Source: Prochlorococcus sp. AG-355-J09 (GTDB lineage Bacteria > Cyanobacteriota > Cyanobacteriia > PCC-6307 > Cyanobiaceae). From it: a stretch of DNA of 64,000 bases. How positions within the stretch are numbered: the first letter of the stretch is position 1; each line of letters opens with the position of its first letter. The notes beneath the pieces were generated by a model. The model was given only the letters and a program-made list of their open reading frames with translations. It was not told where the DNA came from and searched no databases. Position numbers and translations under genes: made by a program. The stretch spans positions 26,285-90,284 of the forward strand of contig QCDO01000007.1 in the NCBI GenBank assembly GCA_003278735.1, read 5' to 3'. Of this stretch, positions 10,771 to 22,104 are shown one piece after another.

Positions 10771-12390
10771 TTATTTAGAGTGAGCTAATTTCCTTTCTGA
10801 TAAAGGACGGACTTTTAGGGATTCTTTTAAGGCGCACTTTCCATATTCTCTCTCAAGAATATCAATAACTGTTTTACCAAATTCGTCTTCTTGATTATCA
10901 AAAGCTTCTAAGCAAACCTGACCAAGTTTTTTTCCTAGTGAGCCTGGATTCCAAAGAAGTTTTCTCGCTGTCCAGGGCATCATGCTCATTGGATTATAAT
11001 TAGGCTTCAAAATTTTATGTTCCAAAGCATATTTCTCAAGAAGAGTGTGAGGTTGCAAACCTATAAAGAATATCGCTGGATCAACTAAACCTTTTCCAAA
11101 AATATTTTCTAATTCTCTATGGTAAGCAATTGTTTGTCTTATGGTGCTGGGCGTTTCATCAAACACATTAAATGAGTAATTGACTGAAACATGATTCTTG
11201 AAACCTGATTTGACTAGCATTCTGCAATTATTTAATACAGTTTCAAGGTCATATGCTAATCTCATTTTTCTAACAAGTTCTTGAGATCCCGACGTTATAC
11301 CTATCTCAAAATAGCTCATACCTGTATCAACCATAAGCTGAGCTAGCTCAGCATCAATATTATCTGCTCTAATGTATGCAGCCCAATTAATATCGTCCCA
11401 GCCTTGGTCTTTAATAGCTTGCAAAAGTTTTTTTGCATCTTCAATATGTTTTTTGGCTGGAATAAACTGTGCATCTGTGAACCAAAATCCCCTTACTCCA
11501 AGATCATATAATTGCTTCATTTCTTTGATTACTTCCTTAACAGGATTAACTCGAACCTGCTTCCCCTCTACAACTGTGTAAACACAGAAACAACAATTAT
11601 GAGGACAACCTCTTTTTGTTTGTACCCCGACATAATAATCGCCACCTTCTATATACCAATCGAATTCAGGCCATATTGATTTAATATATTTATAGTTGCA
11701 GGCAGTTTTAACAGTGCCTGAAGGTTGTTCATGTATTAATTTGTTTCGAGGAGTTTGTCCAGCAATGTAACATCTTTCTTCCTCTATTGAATCTCCTCTG
11801 ATTATTTTTTCTATGAGATTTTCTCCTTCTCCAACTGAAATAACAGTTCCTATTGGGAGTAGATTTCCCAACTGTTCATAAAAGACACTAACAGCCCCAC
11901 CTCCTAAAATTACTTTTACATTTTTATTGTATTTTTGTGCTCTTTTTAGTCCCATCTTGACTAAAGAGGTATTTCTATATATTTCTCCATAATGAGATGC
12001 AATTAATTTTAATCCTCCCCACGAACCTCTAATTTTTTTTAAGATGTTTTTTGAGTAAAAAACTTCAAAAGAGTTTTGTAAGGGATTTCCACTTCTACCA
12101 TCAACAGGTGCATAAATTTGTATATCCCTCCATGAAAAAATGATAAGATGTGGTCTAAATTGATCAATTTTTCTAGCTAAATATTTGGAAACTTTATTAG
12201 ATGGAATTATTGCTAGATCAATGAATTGTTGCTCTAAACGTGGAAAACATTTATGTATATGGTCTGCTAAATAAATAGGTCCGATTGGAAATATTGGATT
12301 ACATGGCAATCTTACAGTTAGTATTTTTCCATAGTGCTTTCTTTGGTAATTGTTTTTATTTAATTTTTCGAACTTCAAATTAAAATTCAT
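10771..12390 (-). CDS. Radical SAM protein with cobalamin-binding-type N-terminal domain
   Basis: The 539-residue protein combines an N-terminal Rossmann-like domain (about residues 20-230, with VKVILGGGAVSVFYEQLG and SVGEGE) like those of B12-binding radical SAM enzymes, a core with the [4Fe-4S] motif CPHNCCFC (CxxxCxxC, about residue 262), and a C-terminal region with several conserved-looking Trp and Pro residues. The classical cobalamin DxHxxG motif is not evident, so B12 binding is uncertain. Similar proteins are known as B12-binding radical SAM proteins in marine cyanobacteria; I do not recognise a specific reaction. The cellular location is probably cytoplasmic. It converges with clpS, 15 nt apart. 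Confidence 0.85.
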   Translation of the reverse strand: MNFNLKFEKLNKNNYQRKHYGKILTVRLPCNPIFPIGPIYLADHIHKCFPRLEQQFIDLAIIPSNKVSKYLARKIDQFRPHLIIFSWRDIQIYAPVDGRSGNPLQNSFEVFYSKNILKKIRGSWGGLKLIASHYGEIYRNTSLVKMGLKRAQKYNKNVKVILGGGAVSVFYEQLGNLLPIGTVISVGEGENLIEKIIRGDSIEEERCYIAGQTPRNKLIHEQPSGTVKTACNYKYIKSIWPEFDWYIEGGDYYVGVQTKRGCPHNCCFCVYTVVEGKQVRVNPVKEVIKEMKQLYDLGVRGFWFTDAQFIPAKKHIEDAKKLLQAIKDQGWDDINWAAYIRADNIDAELAQLMVDTGMSYFEIGITSGSQELVRKMRLAYDLETVLNNCRMLVKSGFKNHVSVNYSFNVFDETPSTIRQTIAYHRELENIFGKGLVDPAIFFIGLQPHTLLEKYALEHKILKPNYNPMSMMPWTARKLLWNPGSLGKKLGQVCLEAFDNQEDEFGKTVIDILEREYGKCALKESLKVRPLSERKLAHSK

Positions 12391-12698
12391 ATCATGAAAT
12401 TTAATATATATTTCTTTATGAATCTAACTACTTTATTACTAATTTGGAGAAATTAAAAATCCAAAGAAAATACTTTCGAAAATTTTTTTTAATTAAGACA
12501 TCAAAAATCATATAAATCCAACATACTTTGAGGAGTTTTAATCCATCTATTCATCTTGCTTATAACGCATAAAAACCTTCATCAAACGCAATATAAATTC
12601 TATTTCCAAAGTAAAATATAAGAGGAACAAAAACAAATAATTTAAAAAGATATCTAAATTTTAAAATTTAATTAAACATGTCAATTTGCTTTGTAATT
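12391..12698. other. Gene-poor interval of 308 nt
   Basis: The stretch between the radical SAM gene and tRNA-Thr has no intact gene of convincing size on either strand. It is very AT-rich. The only structure I can support is the possible decayed reading frame on the minus strand given separately. It also holds the promoter of the radical SAM gene, which I cannot place precisely. Confidence 0.6.
12538..12667 (-). pseudogene. Possible remnant of a PMT/ArnT-like glycosyltransferase gene
   Basis: On the minus strand a frame without a start codon reads FVPLIFYFGNRIYIAFDEG then FYAL, stop, AR, stop, I. In membrane glycosyltransferases of the ArnT/PMT_2 type in marine cyanobacteria an N-terminal DEGFYALQARW-like segment follows the first transmembrane helix. 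The two stops would fit CAA to TAA and TGG to TGA changes. The similarity is recalled rather than searched, and the segment is short, so this is a tentative call. The rest of the presumed gene is absent. Confidence 0.3.
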
Positions 12699-12769
12699 GC
12701 CGATAATTGGAATTGAACCAATGACCTACCGTTTACGAGACAGTTGCTCTACCGCTGAGCTATACCGGC
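12699..12769 (-). tRNA. tRNA-Thr (anticodon CGU)
   Basis: Read on the minus strand, a complete cloverleaf of 71 nt folds. The acceptor stem pairs GCCGGTA with TATCGGC (one G-U), the D stem pairs GCTC with GAGC, the anticodon stem pairs ACTGT with ACGGT, and the T stem pairs ATTGG with CCAAT around TTCAATT. The anticodon loop CTCGTAA puts CGT at positions 34-36, reading ACG codons for threonine. The CCA end is not encoded. Confidence 0.95.
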
Positions 12770-12810
12770 CAAATTAAATATTGGATTTTCATATAGAATT
12801 AATTTTATAA

Positions 12811-13059
12811 TTGAAAGAATTTATGTCAAAAATAGATCCTGAATTGAAAAAAAAATTATTAAAGGAGTCTCAAGCTCCTTTCAAGGGATTAAGAAGAATA
12901 TTGTGGATAGCATTTAGCGGCTCTGCATTTTTAGGACTTCTAATAATGCTTTCCAGAATTGCAAACGGAACTGAATTACAGCAAAATAACCTTCTCATAC
13001 AGTTGGGTGCTTGTGTTATATTTCCTACTTTATTAATCTTTGACAGAAATAAAGATTAA
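12811..13059 (+). CDS. Small membrane protein, DUF3493-like
   Basis: An 82-residue protein with a charged N terminus (SKIDPELKKKLLKESQAP, then a basic FKGLRRI) and two hydrophobic segments at about residues 30-48 and 61-76. The pattern resembles the small cyanobacterial and plastid DUF3493 proteins, which have no agreed function. TTG at 12811 gives the longest product, but the ATG at 12823 (MSKIDPEL) is at least as likely. It is convergent with infB, 16 nt apart. Confidence 0.7.
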   Translation: MKEFMSKIDPELKKKLLKESQAPFKGLRRILWIAFSGSAFLGLLIMLSRIANGTELQQNNLLIQLGACVIFPTLLIFDRNKD

Positions 13060-13075
13060 TAAGCTAAATGTTTAA

Positions 13076-16000
13076 TTATTGTGATAAGGTCCTCTTTTTG
13101 GTGACAAATTTGAATGCTTTGATTACATCCCCTTCCATCCATGAAGAGAATTTATCGCAGCCAACTCCACATTCAAATCCTGTATTTACTTCTTTTACAT
13201 CATCTTTAGCTCTTTTTAGAGAGTCTAAATTACCCTCAAATATTATTTTCTCTGATCTAATCACTCTCAGAGAACAATTCCTCTGTAATTTGCCAGTTTG
13301 TATATAACAGCCCGCAATAGCTCCTTTACCAACTGCGAAAGTTGCTCTAACTTCAGCTTGCCCTAATGACTCTTCGACAAGATCGGGTTCAAGTAGACCT
13401 TCCATGGCCAACTGAATATCTTCTAAGAGTTTATAGATTACTTCATATTCTCTAATGTCAACATCATTAGCATCAGCTGCTCTCTTCGCGCCAGAAGCCA
13501 ATGAGGTGTTAAATCCAATGATAACTGACCCAGATGCGGCAGCGAGATCTATATCTGTCTCGGTTATTTCTCCAGGAGCAGAAAGTAGGACTCTGACTTG
13601 AACTTCATTTTTTGGTAATTGTTCTAGTGATCCTAATATCGCTTCAACACTACCTTGAACATCAGCTTTGAGAATTAAGTTTAACTCTTTTAGTTCCCCA
13701 TCATTTGCTTGAGTTGATAAGGATGATAAGCTGACTCTTCTAGAGGCCATTTGCTGAGCTAATTTTATGGCTCTAGCATCTGTTGCCCTTTCTCCGACAA
13801 TCGCTCGCGCAGTCTTATCATCAGGGTGGACTTCGAATTCGTCTCCAGCAGTGGGTACTTCACTGAATCCTAGCGCTTCCACTGGGAATGATGGCCCTGC
13901 TTCTTTAATTCTATTACCATGTTCATCAACCATTGCTCTAATTTTTCCAAGGACTGAACCCGCAGCTAAAACATCTCCAGATTTCAAGGTTCCATTTTGT
14001 ACTAACAAAGTAGCCACAGGCCCTTTTGCTTTGTCTAGGTGGGCTTCAATTACAGTTCCCTTTGCAAATCTATCAGGGTTAGCTTGTAGATCTTCTACCT
14101 CTGACACTAATAAAATCATTTCGAGTAATTTTTCAATGTTTTGTTTTTTAATAGCACTTACTGGAACCATCACTGTATCTCCTCCCCAATCTTCAGCAAT
14201 TAAATCTTTCTCTGATAGTTCCTGCTTTACTCTTTCTGGAGATGCTCCTTCTTTGTCAATTTTATTAATTGCAACAACAATTGGTACTTTTGCAGCTCTT
14301 GCATGACTGATAGCTTCTAGTGTTTGAGGTCTGCAACCATCATCTGCAGCAACTACAAGAACAGCTACATCTGTAACCTTTGTACCCCTTGCTCTCATTG
14401 CAGTAAAGGCTTCATGACCAGGGGTATCAAGAAAAGTTAATTTTTTCATTTCAGATTCATGTTCAAATTCAACTTGATAAGCTCCTATGTGTTGAGTGAT
14501 TCCACCTGCTTCTCCCGAAGCTACTCTTGATTCTCTGATGGAATCTAAAAGACTTGTTTTGCCATGATCTACATGACCCATCACTGTAATAACAGGTGGT
14601 CTTCTTATTAGATTATCAATATCTTCAGATTCAATCATATCGACTGTTTTCTCAGCAGCTTCTTGGATATCATCTTGCAAAACAGGTACCCCAAATTCTT
14701 CTGCTACTGTTTCAATAGTTGCTAAGTCGAGTGATTGAGTAACAGTTGCAGTTATTCCTTTAAAAAAAAGAGATTTTATTATTTCAGAACTTTCAAGACT
14801 TAATTTATCGGCTAATTCTTGGACTGTTAAATTATCTTCGGGCACGATTATCATTTCAGGTCTTACTTGTTTGGCGTCTTTGGCAGCCTTTAACTCCATA
14901 GCTCTTCTTTTCTGTCTTTGCCTAGTAGTTTCTTTTTTCTTCTTTTTAAATTGTTTATTAGTTTTTTGAGATTTGGATTCAGCAGACTTTTCTTTCTGCG
15001 GACGCGCCAAACTAGCTGATAAGATTGAAGTTTTTTCGCCTGAATATCCACTAGTTTCAGATGTTAATGAATCATCATTCTCACCAATAATATGAACTTT
15101 CTGTCTTTGTTTTTGGGGATTTTTGCTTCTCAATGCTTCAAGTTTTGCGCTATCGTCCCAGTCTGTCTTTCCAGGTTTTTTAGAATTACTTGAAAATGTT
15201 CTATGGGGTGGTTTTTTTGAATTAGGTGCAGTTTGAGGACGAGTATTTGGAGCTTTCGCCTTGTTTTTAGTTGCCTCAATATTTTGTTTTTCGTTATTCT
15301 TTGTACCTAGTTTCTCTTTCTCAGAGTTATTATTTTTTTGAAGTTGTAAAAGTTCGTTTGGTGATACTGGCTTTCTAATCCTAGAGGAATTTTGGCCATT
15401 GAATTTAGAACCAGGCCTATTTGGCATACCAGGTCTATTAGGATTGCCTTGCCTATTAAAGGATCCAGGTCTGCCTTGATCTGAAGGTTTGTTTCTTAAA
15501 CCAGGCCTATTGGGCATGCCAGGTCTATTAGGATTGCCTTGCCTATTAAAGGATCCAGGTCTGCCTTGATCTGAAGGTTTGTTTCTTAAACCAGGCCTAT
15601 TGGGCATGCCAGGTCTGTTGGGAGAACCAGGTCTGTTTGAGGCAGTTTGTTTAAAAGCAATGTTTTGCCTATTATTATTTTGCTTATTTGGATTTATTTT
15701 TGGATCTTCTCTTCTTATTGGAGCTCCTACTAGCTCAGGGGTTTTCATTCTATTATTAAAATTTTTTGTTTTAGGTTTGTTTGTATTTTGATCAGGTTTG
15801 TTCGATAGTCGTCTTTTATCCCCTGCACTGGAGATGTTCTGGGAAGATTCATTAGATTTAAAATTATTGTTTATATTTTTAGGCTTTGCAATTAATTGAA
15901 TAGGTGGTTTTGCTGGACTTTTGATAGGTGGGGTTGTGTTATTTTCTAAAGTTTTTTTATCTTGGTTGAAATTTTGTGAAGGTTTTCTATTGGAATTTGT

Positions 16001-16414
16001 AAGATTTGCTCGGGATTGTGAACTGTTATCAAAATTAGGTTTATTGGGATTTTGTAGTTGATTTGAAATTATTTTTACACTCTCAGGTTTATTAATAGGC
16101 TTCATCAACAATGGCTTTTTGTTTGAATTATCATCGAGAGTTTTCCCTTTCATAGAAGAGATAAGAGATTCATTTTCAGTGTTTTGTTTATAATTATCTT
16201 TTTTAATTGAAGGTTTGTTAATGGAAAGTATTTTTTTATCTGAATTCTTTTTATTAATAAGATTTTTAATTTTTTTTGCCTCTTCTGCACTAATAGAACT
16301 GCTATGGCTTTTTACTGAAATTGAAAGTTTTTGAGCGGCATCAAGTATATCTTTATTTTCCAGATTTAAGTCTCTGGAAAGTTCGTAAATTCTGATTTTA
16401 TCGCTGATAGTCAT
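13076..16414 (-). CDS. infB: Translation initiation factor IF-2
   Basis: IF-2 is the GTPase that places initiator tRNA on the 30S subunit and promotes subunit joining. The 1112-residue protein has an N-terminal IF2-N helical domain ([15 protein letters not shown]), a long basic, Asn/Lys/Pro-rich linker to about residue 500, a second IF2-N domain ([20 protein letters not shown]), and the GTPase with GHVDHGKT near residue 611, DTPGHEAF and NKID. Domains II, III and IV follow. The linker contains a 30-residue tandem repeat at about residues 265-334. It is the last gene of the rimP-nusA-ylxR-infB operon. Confidence 0.97.
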   Translation of the reverse strand: MTISDKIRIYELSRDLNLENKDILDAAQKLSISVKSHSSSISAEEAKKIKNLINKKNSDKKILSINKPSIKKDNYKQNTENESLISSMKGKTLDDNSNKKPLLMKPINKPESVKIISNQLQNPNKPNFDNSSQSRANLTNSNRKPSQNFNQDKKTLENNTTPPIKSPAKPPIQLIAKPKNINNNFKSNESSQNISSAGDKRRLSNKPDQNTNKPKTKNFNNRMKTPELVGAPIRREDPKINPNKQNNNRQNIAFKQTASNRPGSPNRPGMPNRPGLRNKPSDQGRPGSFNRQGNPNRPGMPNRPGLRNKPSDQGRPGSFNRQGNPNRPGMPNRPGSKFNGQNSSRIRKPVSPNELLQLQKNNNSEKEKLGTKNNEKQNIEATKNKAKAPNTRPQTAPNSKKPPHRTFSSNSKKPGKTDWDDSAKLEALRSKNPQKQRQKVHIIGENDDSLTSETSGYSGEKTSILSASLARPQKEKSAESKSQKTNKQFKKKKKETTRQRQKRRAMELKAAKDAKQVRPEMIIVPEDNLTVQELADKLSLESSEIIKSLFFKGITATVTQSLDLATIETVAEEFGVPVLQDDIQEAAEKTVDMIESEDIDNLIRRPPVITVMGHVDHGKTSLLDSIRESRVASGEAGGITQHIGAYQVEFEHESEMKKLTFLDTPGHEAFTAMRARGTKVTDVAVLVVAADDGCRPQTLEAISHARAAKVPIVVAINKIDKEGASPERVKQELSEKDLIAEDWGGDTVMVPVSAIKKQNIEKLLEMILLVSEVEDLQANPDRFAKGTVIEAHLDKAKGPVATLLVQNGTLKSGDVLAAGSVLGKIRAMVDEHGNRIKEAGPSFPVEALGFSEVPTAGDEFEVHPDDKTARAIVGERATDARAIKLAQQMASRRVSLSSLSTQANDGELKELNLILKADVQGSVEAILGSLEQLPKNEVQVRVLLSAPGEITETDIDLAAASGSVIIGFNTSLASGAKRAADANDVDIREYEVIYKLLEDIQLAMEGLLEPDLVEESLGQAEVRATFAVGKGAIAGCYIQTGKLQRNCSLRVIRSEKIIFEGNLDSLKRAKDDVKEVNTGFECGVGCDKFSSWMEGDVIKAFKFVTKKRTLSQ
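15411..15620. repeat. 90-bp tandem duplication inside infB (about 2.3 copies)
   Basis: Bases 15411-15500 and 15501-15590 are direct copies that differ at only two positions near their left end (TTGGCATACC versus TGGGCATGCC). A third, partial copy runs to about 15620. The 90-bp period keeps the reading frame, so the protein gains a 30-residue repeat rich in Arg, Pro, Gly and Asn with [13 protein letters not shown] and [10 protein letters not shown] blocks. Confidence 0.95.
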
Positions 16415-16473
16415 TTAATCTGATTTGTTCTCTTTTTTTTAAATAGGAGAGGATTTAGTTTAATTATATTCCC

Positions 16474-16746
16474 TTAATGGGGATAGTTATTGTAGCTTGT
16501 AATTTCTTTTTCAAAAATTTCAATAAATTCAGGTTCTAAAAATGTTTTTAAAGCTTTCTGAAGCTTTTTTTTGATCTTTGAATCTGAGTAGCATTTTTTT
16601 GACTTGCAAATGTAAGCTGATCTCCCCATACCCTTTTGAAGCATGATGCCTTGCTTATGATCTTTAGTAATCTTTAAAAGATCTTTCCGGTCATATGTTT
16701 TTCTACATGAAATGCATACACGCAAAACAGGGATTTGTTTTATCAC
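16474..16746 (-). CDS. ylxR: YlxR-family (DUF448) RNA-binding protein
   Basis: A 90-residue basic protein with the family signature RVCISCRKTYDRKDLLKI near the N terminus and GRSAYICKSKKCY around residue 43. YlxR proteins are small nucleic-acid-binding proteins encoded between nusA and infB; their exact role is unsettled. The start is GTG and overlaps the nusA stop as GTGA, implying translational coupling. Confidence 0.92.
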   Translation of the reverse strand: MIKQIPVLRVCISCRKTYDRKDLLKITKDHKQGIMLQKGMGRSAYICKSKKCYSDSKIKKKLQKALKTFLEPEFIEIFEKEITSYNNYPH

Positions 16747-18146
16747 CGTTTTTTCTCCTCTTTGGCAGATGTCTCAGTATCTTGAACAGTCTCTGATGGA
16801 TCAGCATCTGTGAATTGTTCTCCTTCGTATTGTTCCTCTTCATATTCTTCTTCATCTTCGGGAAGGGGATAAAGCTCTCTTAATCTTGCATCTTCTGCAG
16901 CACGCTCAGCTTGTTCTGCTTCTAATCTTAGTTCAGCTTCTCTCTGGAGATTCTCTTCATCTTCCCTTTGAGTGATTAATTCAGAGACTGCAGCATCTTC
17001 TGCTTCCTGATCGTATTCATGTGAGTTTTTAACGTCAATCTTCCAACCAGTTAATCTTGCGGCAAGTCTTACATTTTGACCTTCCCTACCGATTGCGAGA
17101 CTTAATTGATCGGGAGGAACTAGTACATGCGCGTGTTGACCTGCTGGGTCTACAAGTCTTACTTGATCGACTTTAGCAGGACTTAAAGAGTTTAAAATAT
17201 ATTGTATTGGATTAGATGACCATTTAATAACATCAATTTTTTCTCCTCTCAGTTCATTTACTACTTGTTGAATTCTTGCTCCTCTAGCCCCAATACATGC
17301 ACCTACAGGGTCCACTTCTTCTTCGACACTATCAACAGCTACTTTTGTTCTTGGCCCAACACCTCTCGAGGGAGGATTGGCTTCTCTTGAAACAGCAACA
17401 ATTTTCACTGTACCTTCTTGAATTTCCGGTACTTCATTTTCAAATAAATAAACAACTAATCCAGCATTAGCTCTGCTTACAAAAAGTTGCGGCCCTTTTC
17501 TGGCTATTTCACTAACTTCTTTCAAGAATACTTTGAAAGTTGCATTAGCTCTATAATTATCATTTGGTAATTGATCTCTTTTAGGAAGTTCGGCTTCCAC
17601 TTCAGGTCTTCCAATACCAGAACTAACTCCCATAATGACTGATTGTCTCTCAAATCTTATAACTCTTGCAGTTAAAACAGGATCTTCCAAATCCGCAAAT
17701 TCTTCTTGGATCATTTTTCGTTGTTGATCTCTTAATTTTTGGGCTAAAACTTGCTTTGTTGTTGAAGCAGCCATTCGCCCAAAATCCTCTTTTTCTGGAG
17801 TAACGTCTAAAACAACTGTGTCACCTATTTGAGCATCATCAGCAACTTGTTTAACTTCTATAAGAGATATTTGATGATCTTCGCTCTCAACTTCTTCAAC
17901 TATTATTTTACTCGATAGTATCCTATAACCTTCTTCATCTAGATCTAGTCCAACATCAAAATTACTAAAATATTCCTCATCAAATGGATCTTGGTTAACT
18001 CCAATGTAAAAAGTTTTTCTATATTTTTCGTATCCCTTTAACAAAGCTTCGCGTAAGGCTACTTCAACGATATTAGGAGGTAACTTTTTTTCCTCACTAA
18101 TATCTTCAATAAGATTGTTTAAACCTGGGAGAATAACTAATGCCAT
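16743..18146 (-). CDS. nusA: Transcription termination/antitermination protein NusA
   Basis: NusA binds RNA polymerase and modulates pausing, termination and antitermination. The 467-residue protein has the N-terminal polymerase-binding domain, an S1 domain (about residues 135-205), and two KH domains with GVGPRTKVAV, GACIGARGARIQQVV and LAIGREGQNVRLAARLTGW. The C terminus is a long acidic Glu-rich tail, from about residue 385 on, in place of the acidic repeats found in E. coli. It is second in the rimP-nusA-ylxR-infB operon. Confidence 0.96.
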   Translation of the reverse strand: MALVILPGLNNLIEDISEEKKLPPNIVEVALREALLKGYEKYRKTFYIGVNQDPFDEEYFSNFDVGLDLDEEGYRILSSKIIVEEVESEDHQISLIEVKQVADDAQIGDTVVLDVTPEKEDFGRMAASTTKQVLAQKLRDQQRKMIQEEFADLEDPVLTARVIRFERQSVIMGVSSGIGRPEVEAELPKRDQLPNDNYRANATFKVFLKEVSEIARKGPQLFVSRANAGLVVYLFENEVPEIQEGTVKIVAVSREANPPSRGVGPRTKVAVDSVEEEVDPVGACIGARGARIQQVVNELRGEKIDVIKWSSNPIQYILNSLSPAKVDQVRLVDPAGQHAHVLVPPDQLSLAIGREGQNVRLAARLTGWKIDVKNSHEYDQEAEDAAVSELITQREDEENLQREAELRLEAEQAERAAEDARLRELYPLPEDEEEYEEEQYEGEQFTDADPSETVQDTETSAKEEKKR

Positions 18147-18182
18147 CTATGATGGGGAAATTGAATAATGGTTGAATAATAA

Positions 18183-18650
18183 TTAATCTTTTAAGGTACA
18201 AAGACTAATTTTTAATACTTCTTCGAAAGGGATTTTCTTTATCCTACCTTTAATGTTAATGGCTAAATAGTCATTAGACTTTTCATAAAGTAAACCATTC
18301 AGGAATTTTATTTTTGAATTCTTTTGGTTTAACTCAACATTAACTGGAAAACCCTTAAAAGTTTTGAAGTCTCTTTCTGAGGTTAATTCATCACTGACCC
18401 CTTGACTACTAATTTCTAACACATATGAACAATTTAAAAGATTTGATTTTTCTATTTCGTCAGACGCTGGGGTATTAAATAGCGCACAATCATCTAAGGA
18501 AATGTCATCTCCATTAGTTTTTCTTATGGTTATTTCAATAACTATCGGATTTTGATTAGTTTGTATATTTAAACTATATATTTCTAAATCCCTTACATAA
18601 GCCACTTTTTCTAGCAGAGCTTCGAGTTTACTTTTGTTTTCTTTATTCAA
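18183..18650 (-). CDS. rimP: Ribosome maturation factor RimP
   Basis: RimP helps assemble the 30S subunit. The 155-residue protein matches the family by length and by operon position before nusA, with [19 protein letters not shown] in the N-terminal domain and [20 protein letters not shown] (SPG-like motif) in the middle. The start codon is TTG: the frame is closed just upstream and there is no later Met before the conserved part. A 36-nt gap separates it from nusA. Confidence 0.92.
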   Translation of the reverse strand: MNKENKSKLEALLEKVAYVRDLEIYSLNIQTNQNPIVIEITIRKTNGDDISLDDCALFNTPASDEIEKSNLLNCSYVLEISSQGVSDELTSERDFKTFKGFPVNVELNQKNSKIKFLNGLLYEKSNDYLAINIKGRIKKIPFEEVLKISLCTLKD

Positions 18651-18809
18651 ATCTATTTATAAATTTATTTTAAATTTATTTTCACATATTAATAAGTTTT
18701 TTCTATAGAAAAATTTAAAAATTTGCATTTTATGGATGTAAACAAAAAAACAACATTAATCTTTTTCTTCAATTAGATTTATCTAATAAACTCAAAAGCA
18801 ACTAATTAA

Positions 18810-19940
<1,131 letters not shown>

Positions 19941-19987
19941 AGCACCCATTGAAATTTAATAATCTATAACCATTAGAGAAAAAGATT

Positions 19988-20701
19988 GTGGATTCACAAA
20001 CTCAAATGAAACAAGTAGTTGCTGATGCAGCAATTAGTGAAGTAAAGAGTGGCATGATCATAGGATTAGGGTCTGGATCTACAGCTGCGTTAATGATAAA
20101 AAGCCTTGCGGATGAAATACATTCAGGAAAGCTCCATAATATAAGAGGTGTTGCAACTTCTTTTCAATCAGAAGTTTTAGCGCTTGAACTGGATATCCCG
20201 CTTATCGATTTAGCTTCTGTATCTCAAATTGATTTAGCCATTGATGGAGCAGATGAAGTTGATCCAGGATTTCAATTAATAAAAGGAGGAGGAGCATGCC
20301 ATGTTAGAGAAAAGTTAGTAGCATCTAAAGCTAATCAATTGTTGATAGTTGTTGATGAAACTAAACTTGTACAAAATCTAAATCAATCTTTCCCTTTACC
20401 TGTAGAAGTTCTTCCAAATGCTTGGAAGCAAGTTCAGGAAATCATTTCAAAAATGAATGGCAGTTCTACTTTAAGAATGGCTACTAAAAAAGCTGGCCCT
20501 GTGGTTACTGACCAAGGCAACCTCATCCTAGATGTATTATTTAATGATGGTATTAAAAATCCAAAAGACATTGAAATGAAGATTAATAATATTCCAGGAG
20601 TATTAGAAAATGGATTATTCGTTGATCTTACAGACAAAGTATTAGTTGGTAAAATTGAAGACGACATTCCATTGGTTTACTCACCCTCAAGAGCTGGCTA
20701 A
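19988..20701 (+). CDS. rpiA: Ribose-5-phosphate isomerase A
   Basis: It interconverts ribose-5-phosphate and ribulose-5-phosphate in the Calvin cycle and the pentose phosphate pathway. The 237-residue protein has the family motifs [19 protein letters not shown] and [11 protein letters not shown]. The start is GTG at 19988. It lies 47 nt after the HtrA gene on the same strand. Its stop overlaps the hisD stop by four bases (CTAA). Confidence 0.96.
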   Translation: MDSQTQMKQVVADAAISEVKSGMIIGLGSGSTAALMIKSLADEIHSGKLHNIRGVATSFQSEVLALELDIPLIDLASVSQIDLAIDGADEVDPGFQLIKGGGACHVREKLVASKANQLLIVVDETKLVQNLNQSFPLPVEVLPNAWKQVQEIISKMNGSSTLRMATKKAGPVVTDQGNLILDVLFNDGIKNPKDIEMKINNIPGVLENGLFVDLTDKVLVGKIEDDIPLVYSPSRAG

Positions 20702-21984
20702 TCTTCAAATCTTATTTGTACAGAGTTGGCGTGGCTATGTAAGCCCTCACTTTTAGCAAGATTAATAATATCAAGGCTATTAATTTTTAAACTTTTTTCA
20801 TTAAATTCTATTATTGAAGTATTTTTCATAAAAGTTTCAACCCCTAAAGAACCGCTAAATCTAGAATTACCTGATGTGGGTAAAGTATGATTTGGTCCAG
20901 CAAGATAATCTCCAACAGCTTCTGGGGTCCATTTCCCTAAAAATATTGCTCCTGCATTCTCTATTCCTGCAAGAATTTTTTTGGAATTCATAGTAAGGAT
21001 TTCTAGGTGTTCAGGGGCAAAGTTATTGCTTAGTTCAATACACAATTCGTAATTATCGCAAATCACAATCAAACCCCAATTTTTTATTGATTGCATACAA
21101 ATTTCTTTTCTTGGATGATCGTCTATTTTTTTATAAATTTCCTCTAAAACTTCTTTTGCCTGGTTCTTTGATGTAGTTAGAAGTATTGATGAAGCTAAAG
21201 GATCATGTTCTGCTTGCGCTAATAGATCTGATGCTACATGAGTGCTTTGAGCTGTTTCATCTGCAATGATTAATATTTCACTTGGACCAGCTAAAGAATC
21301 GATCCCTGTAGAGCCATAAATGAGTTTTTTCGCAGTTGTAACATATATATTCCCTGGACCTGAAATAACATCAACTTTATTGATTTGATTTGTGCCAAAT
21401 GCTAAAGCTCCAATTGCTTGAGCTCCTCCAATTCTAAAAACTTTATTGATCCCTGATAAGTGCGCTGCCGCTAAAACAGTTTTGTTTATTTCTCCATTTT
21501 TATTCCCAGGAGATACCATTATAATTTCTTCTACTCCTGCTACTTTTGCAGGTATAGCATTCATCAATACTGTACTTGGATAAGCAGCTCTACCTCCAGG
21601 AATATAAAGACCTGCATTTTTAACTGGTTTCCATCTTCTTTGGACAGTATCACCATATTCACCTTTTATAGTGAAAGATTGAGGAATTTCTTTTTCATGG
21701 AATTTTTGAATTCTTTTATGAGCTACCACAAGTGAGTTTTTCAAATTATTATCAATTTCATCCCATGCATTTTTTATTTGATCCTCACTTACTTGCATAG
21801 GGTCAGGATCGAAACCATCAAATTTTTTTGTATATTGTTGTACCGCTTTATCTCCAGAGATTTTTATCTCTTGAAGAATTTCTTCAACAATTGTATTTAT
21901 TTTATTATTGTTATCTGAATTAGTTCGCGTAGAAATTCTTTTTAATTCTTCGATAGCTTCTTTTTTATTATTTATGATCTTCAT
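20698..21984 (-). CDS. hisD: Histidinol dehydrogenase
   Basis: A zinc enzyme that oxidises L-histidinol to histidine in two NAD+-dependent steps, the last of histidine synthesis. The 428-residue protein shows [59 protein letters not shown], the Zn-binding QAEHDP, and APEHLEI. Length and motifs are complete. It is convergent and overlapping with rpiA and divergent from rpsT. Confidence 0.96.
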   Translation of the reverse strand: MKIINNKKEAIEELKRISTRTNSDNNNKINTIVEEILQEIKISGDKAVQQYTKKFDGFDPDPMQVSEDQIKNAWDEIDNNLKNSLVVAHKRIQKFHEKEIPQSFTIKGEYGDTVQRRWKPVKNAGLYIPGGRAAYPSTVLMNAIPAKVAGVEEIIMVSPGNKNGEINKTVLAAAHLSGINKVFRIGGAQAIGALAFGTNQINKVDVISGPGNIYVTTAKKLIYGSTGIDSLAGPSEILIIADETAQSTHVASDLLAQAEHDPLASSILLTTSKNQAKEVLEEIYKKIDDHPRKEICMQSIKNWGLIVICDNYELCIELSNNFAPEHLEILTMNSKKILAGIENAGAIFLGKWTPEAVGDYLAGPNHTLPTSGNSRFSGSLGVETFMKNTSIIEFNEKSLKINSLDIINLAKSEGLHSHANSVQIRFED

Positions 21985-22048
21985 TTGCTTAATTTTTTCA
22001 AATAGTGAGGCTCAAAAACCAATTTAATATCCTCTAAATTATATATGA

Positions 22049-22078
22049 TTGATTAGTAGACGATTAATTTGTTATGAT
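22049..22078 (+). promoter_or_regulatory. Sigma-70-like promoter for rpsT
   Basis: TTGATT at 22049-22054 and TATGAT at 22073-22078 are separated by 18 nt and sit about 27 nt before the rpsT GTG start. This gives a short leader and is one of the clearest promoter matches in the window. It is a pattern match only. Confidence 0.5.
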
Positions 22079-22104
22079 GGGATTCTTCTATTTACGCACA
22101 CTCT

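Noticed and set aside
13767..14306. 179-codon plus-strand frame opposite infB
   Set aside because: It is a shadow of the strongly conserved IF-2 GTPase region and has no protein-like features.
15411..15620. CRISPR array
   Set aside because: The units are 90-bp direct tandem copies with no spacers, in frame within infB.
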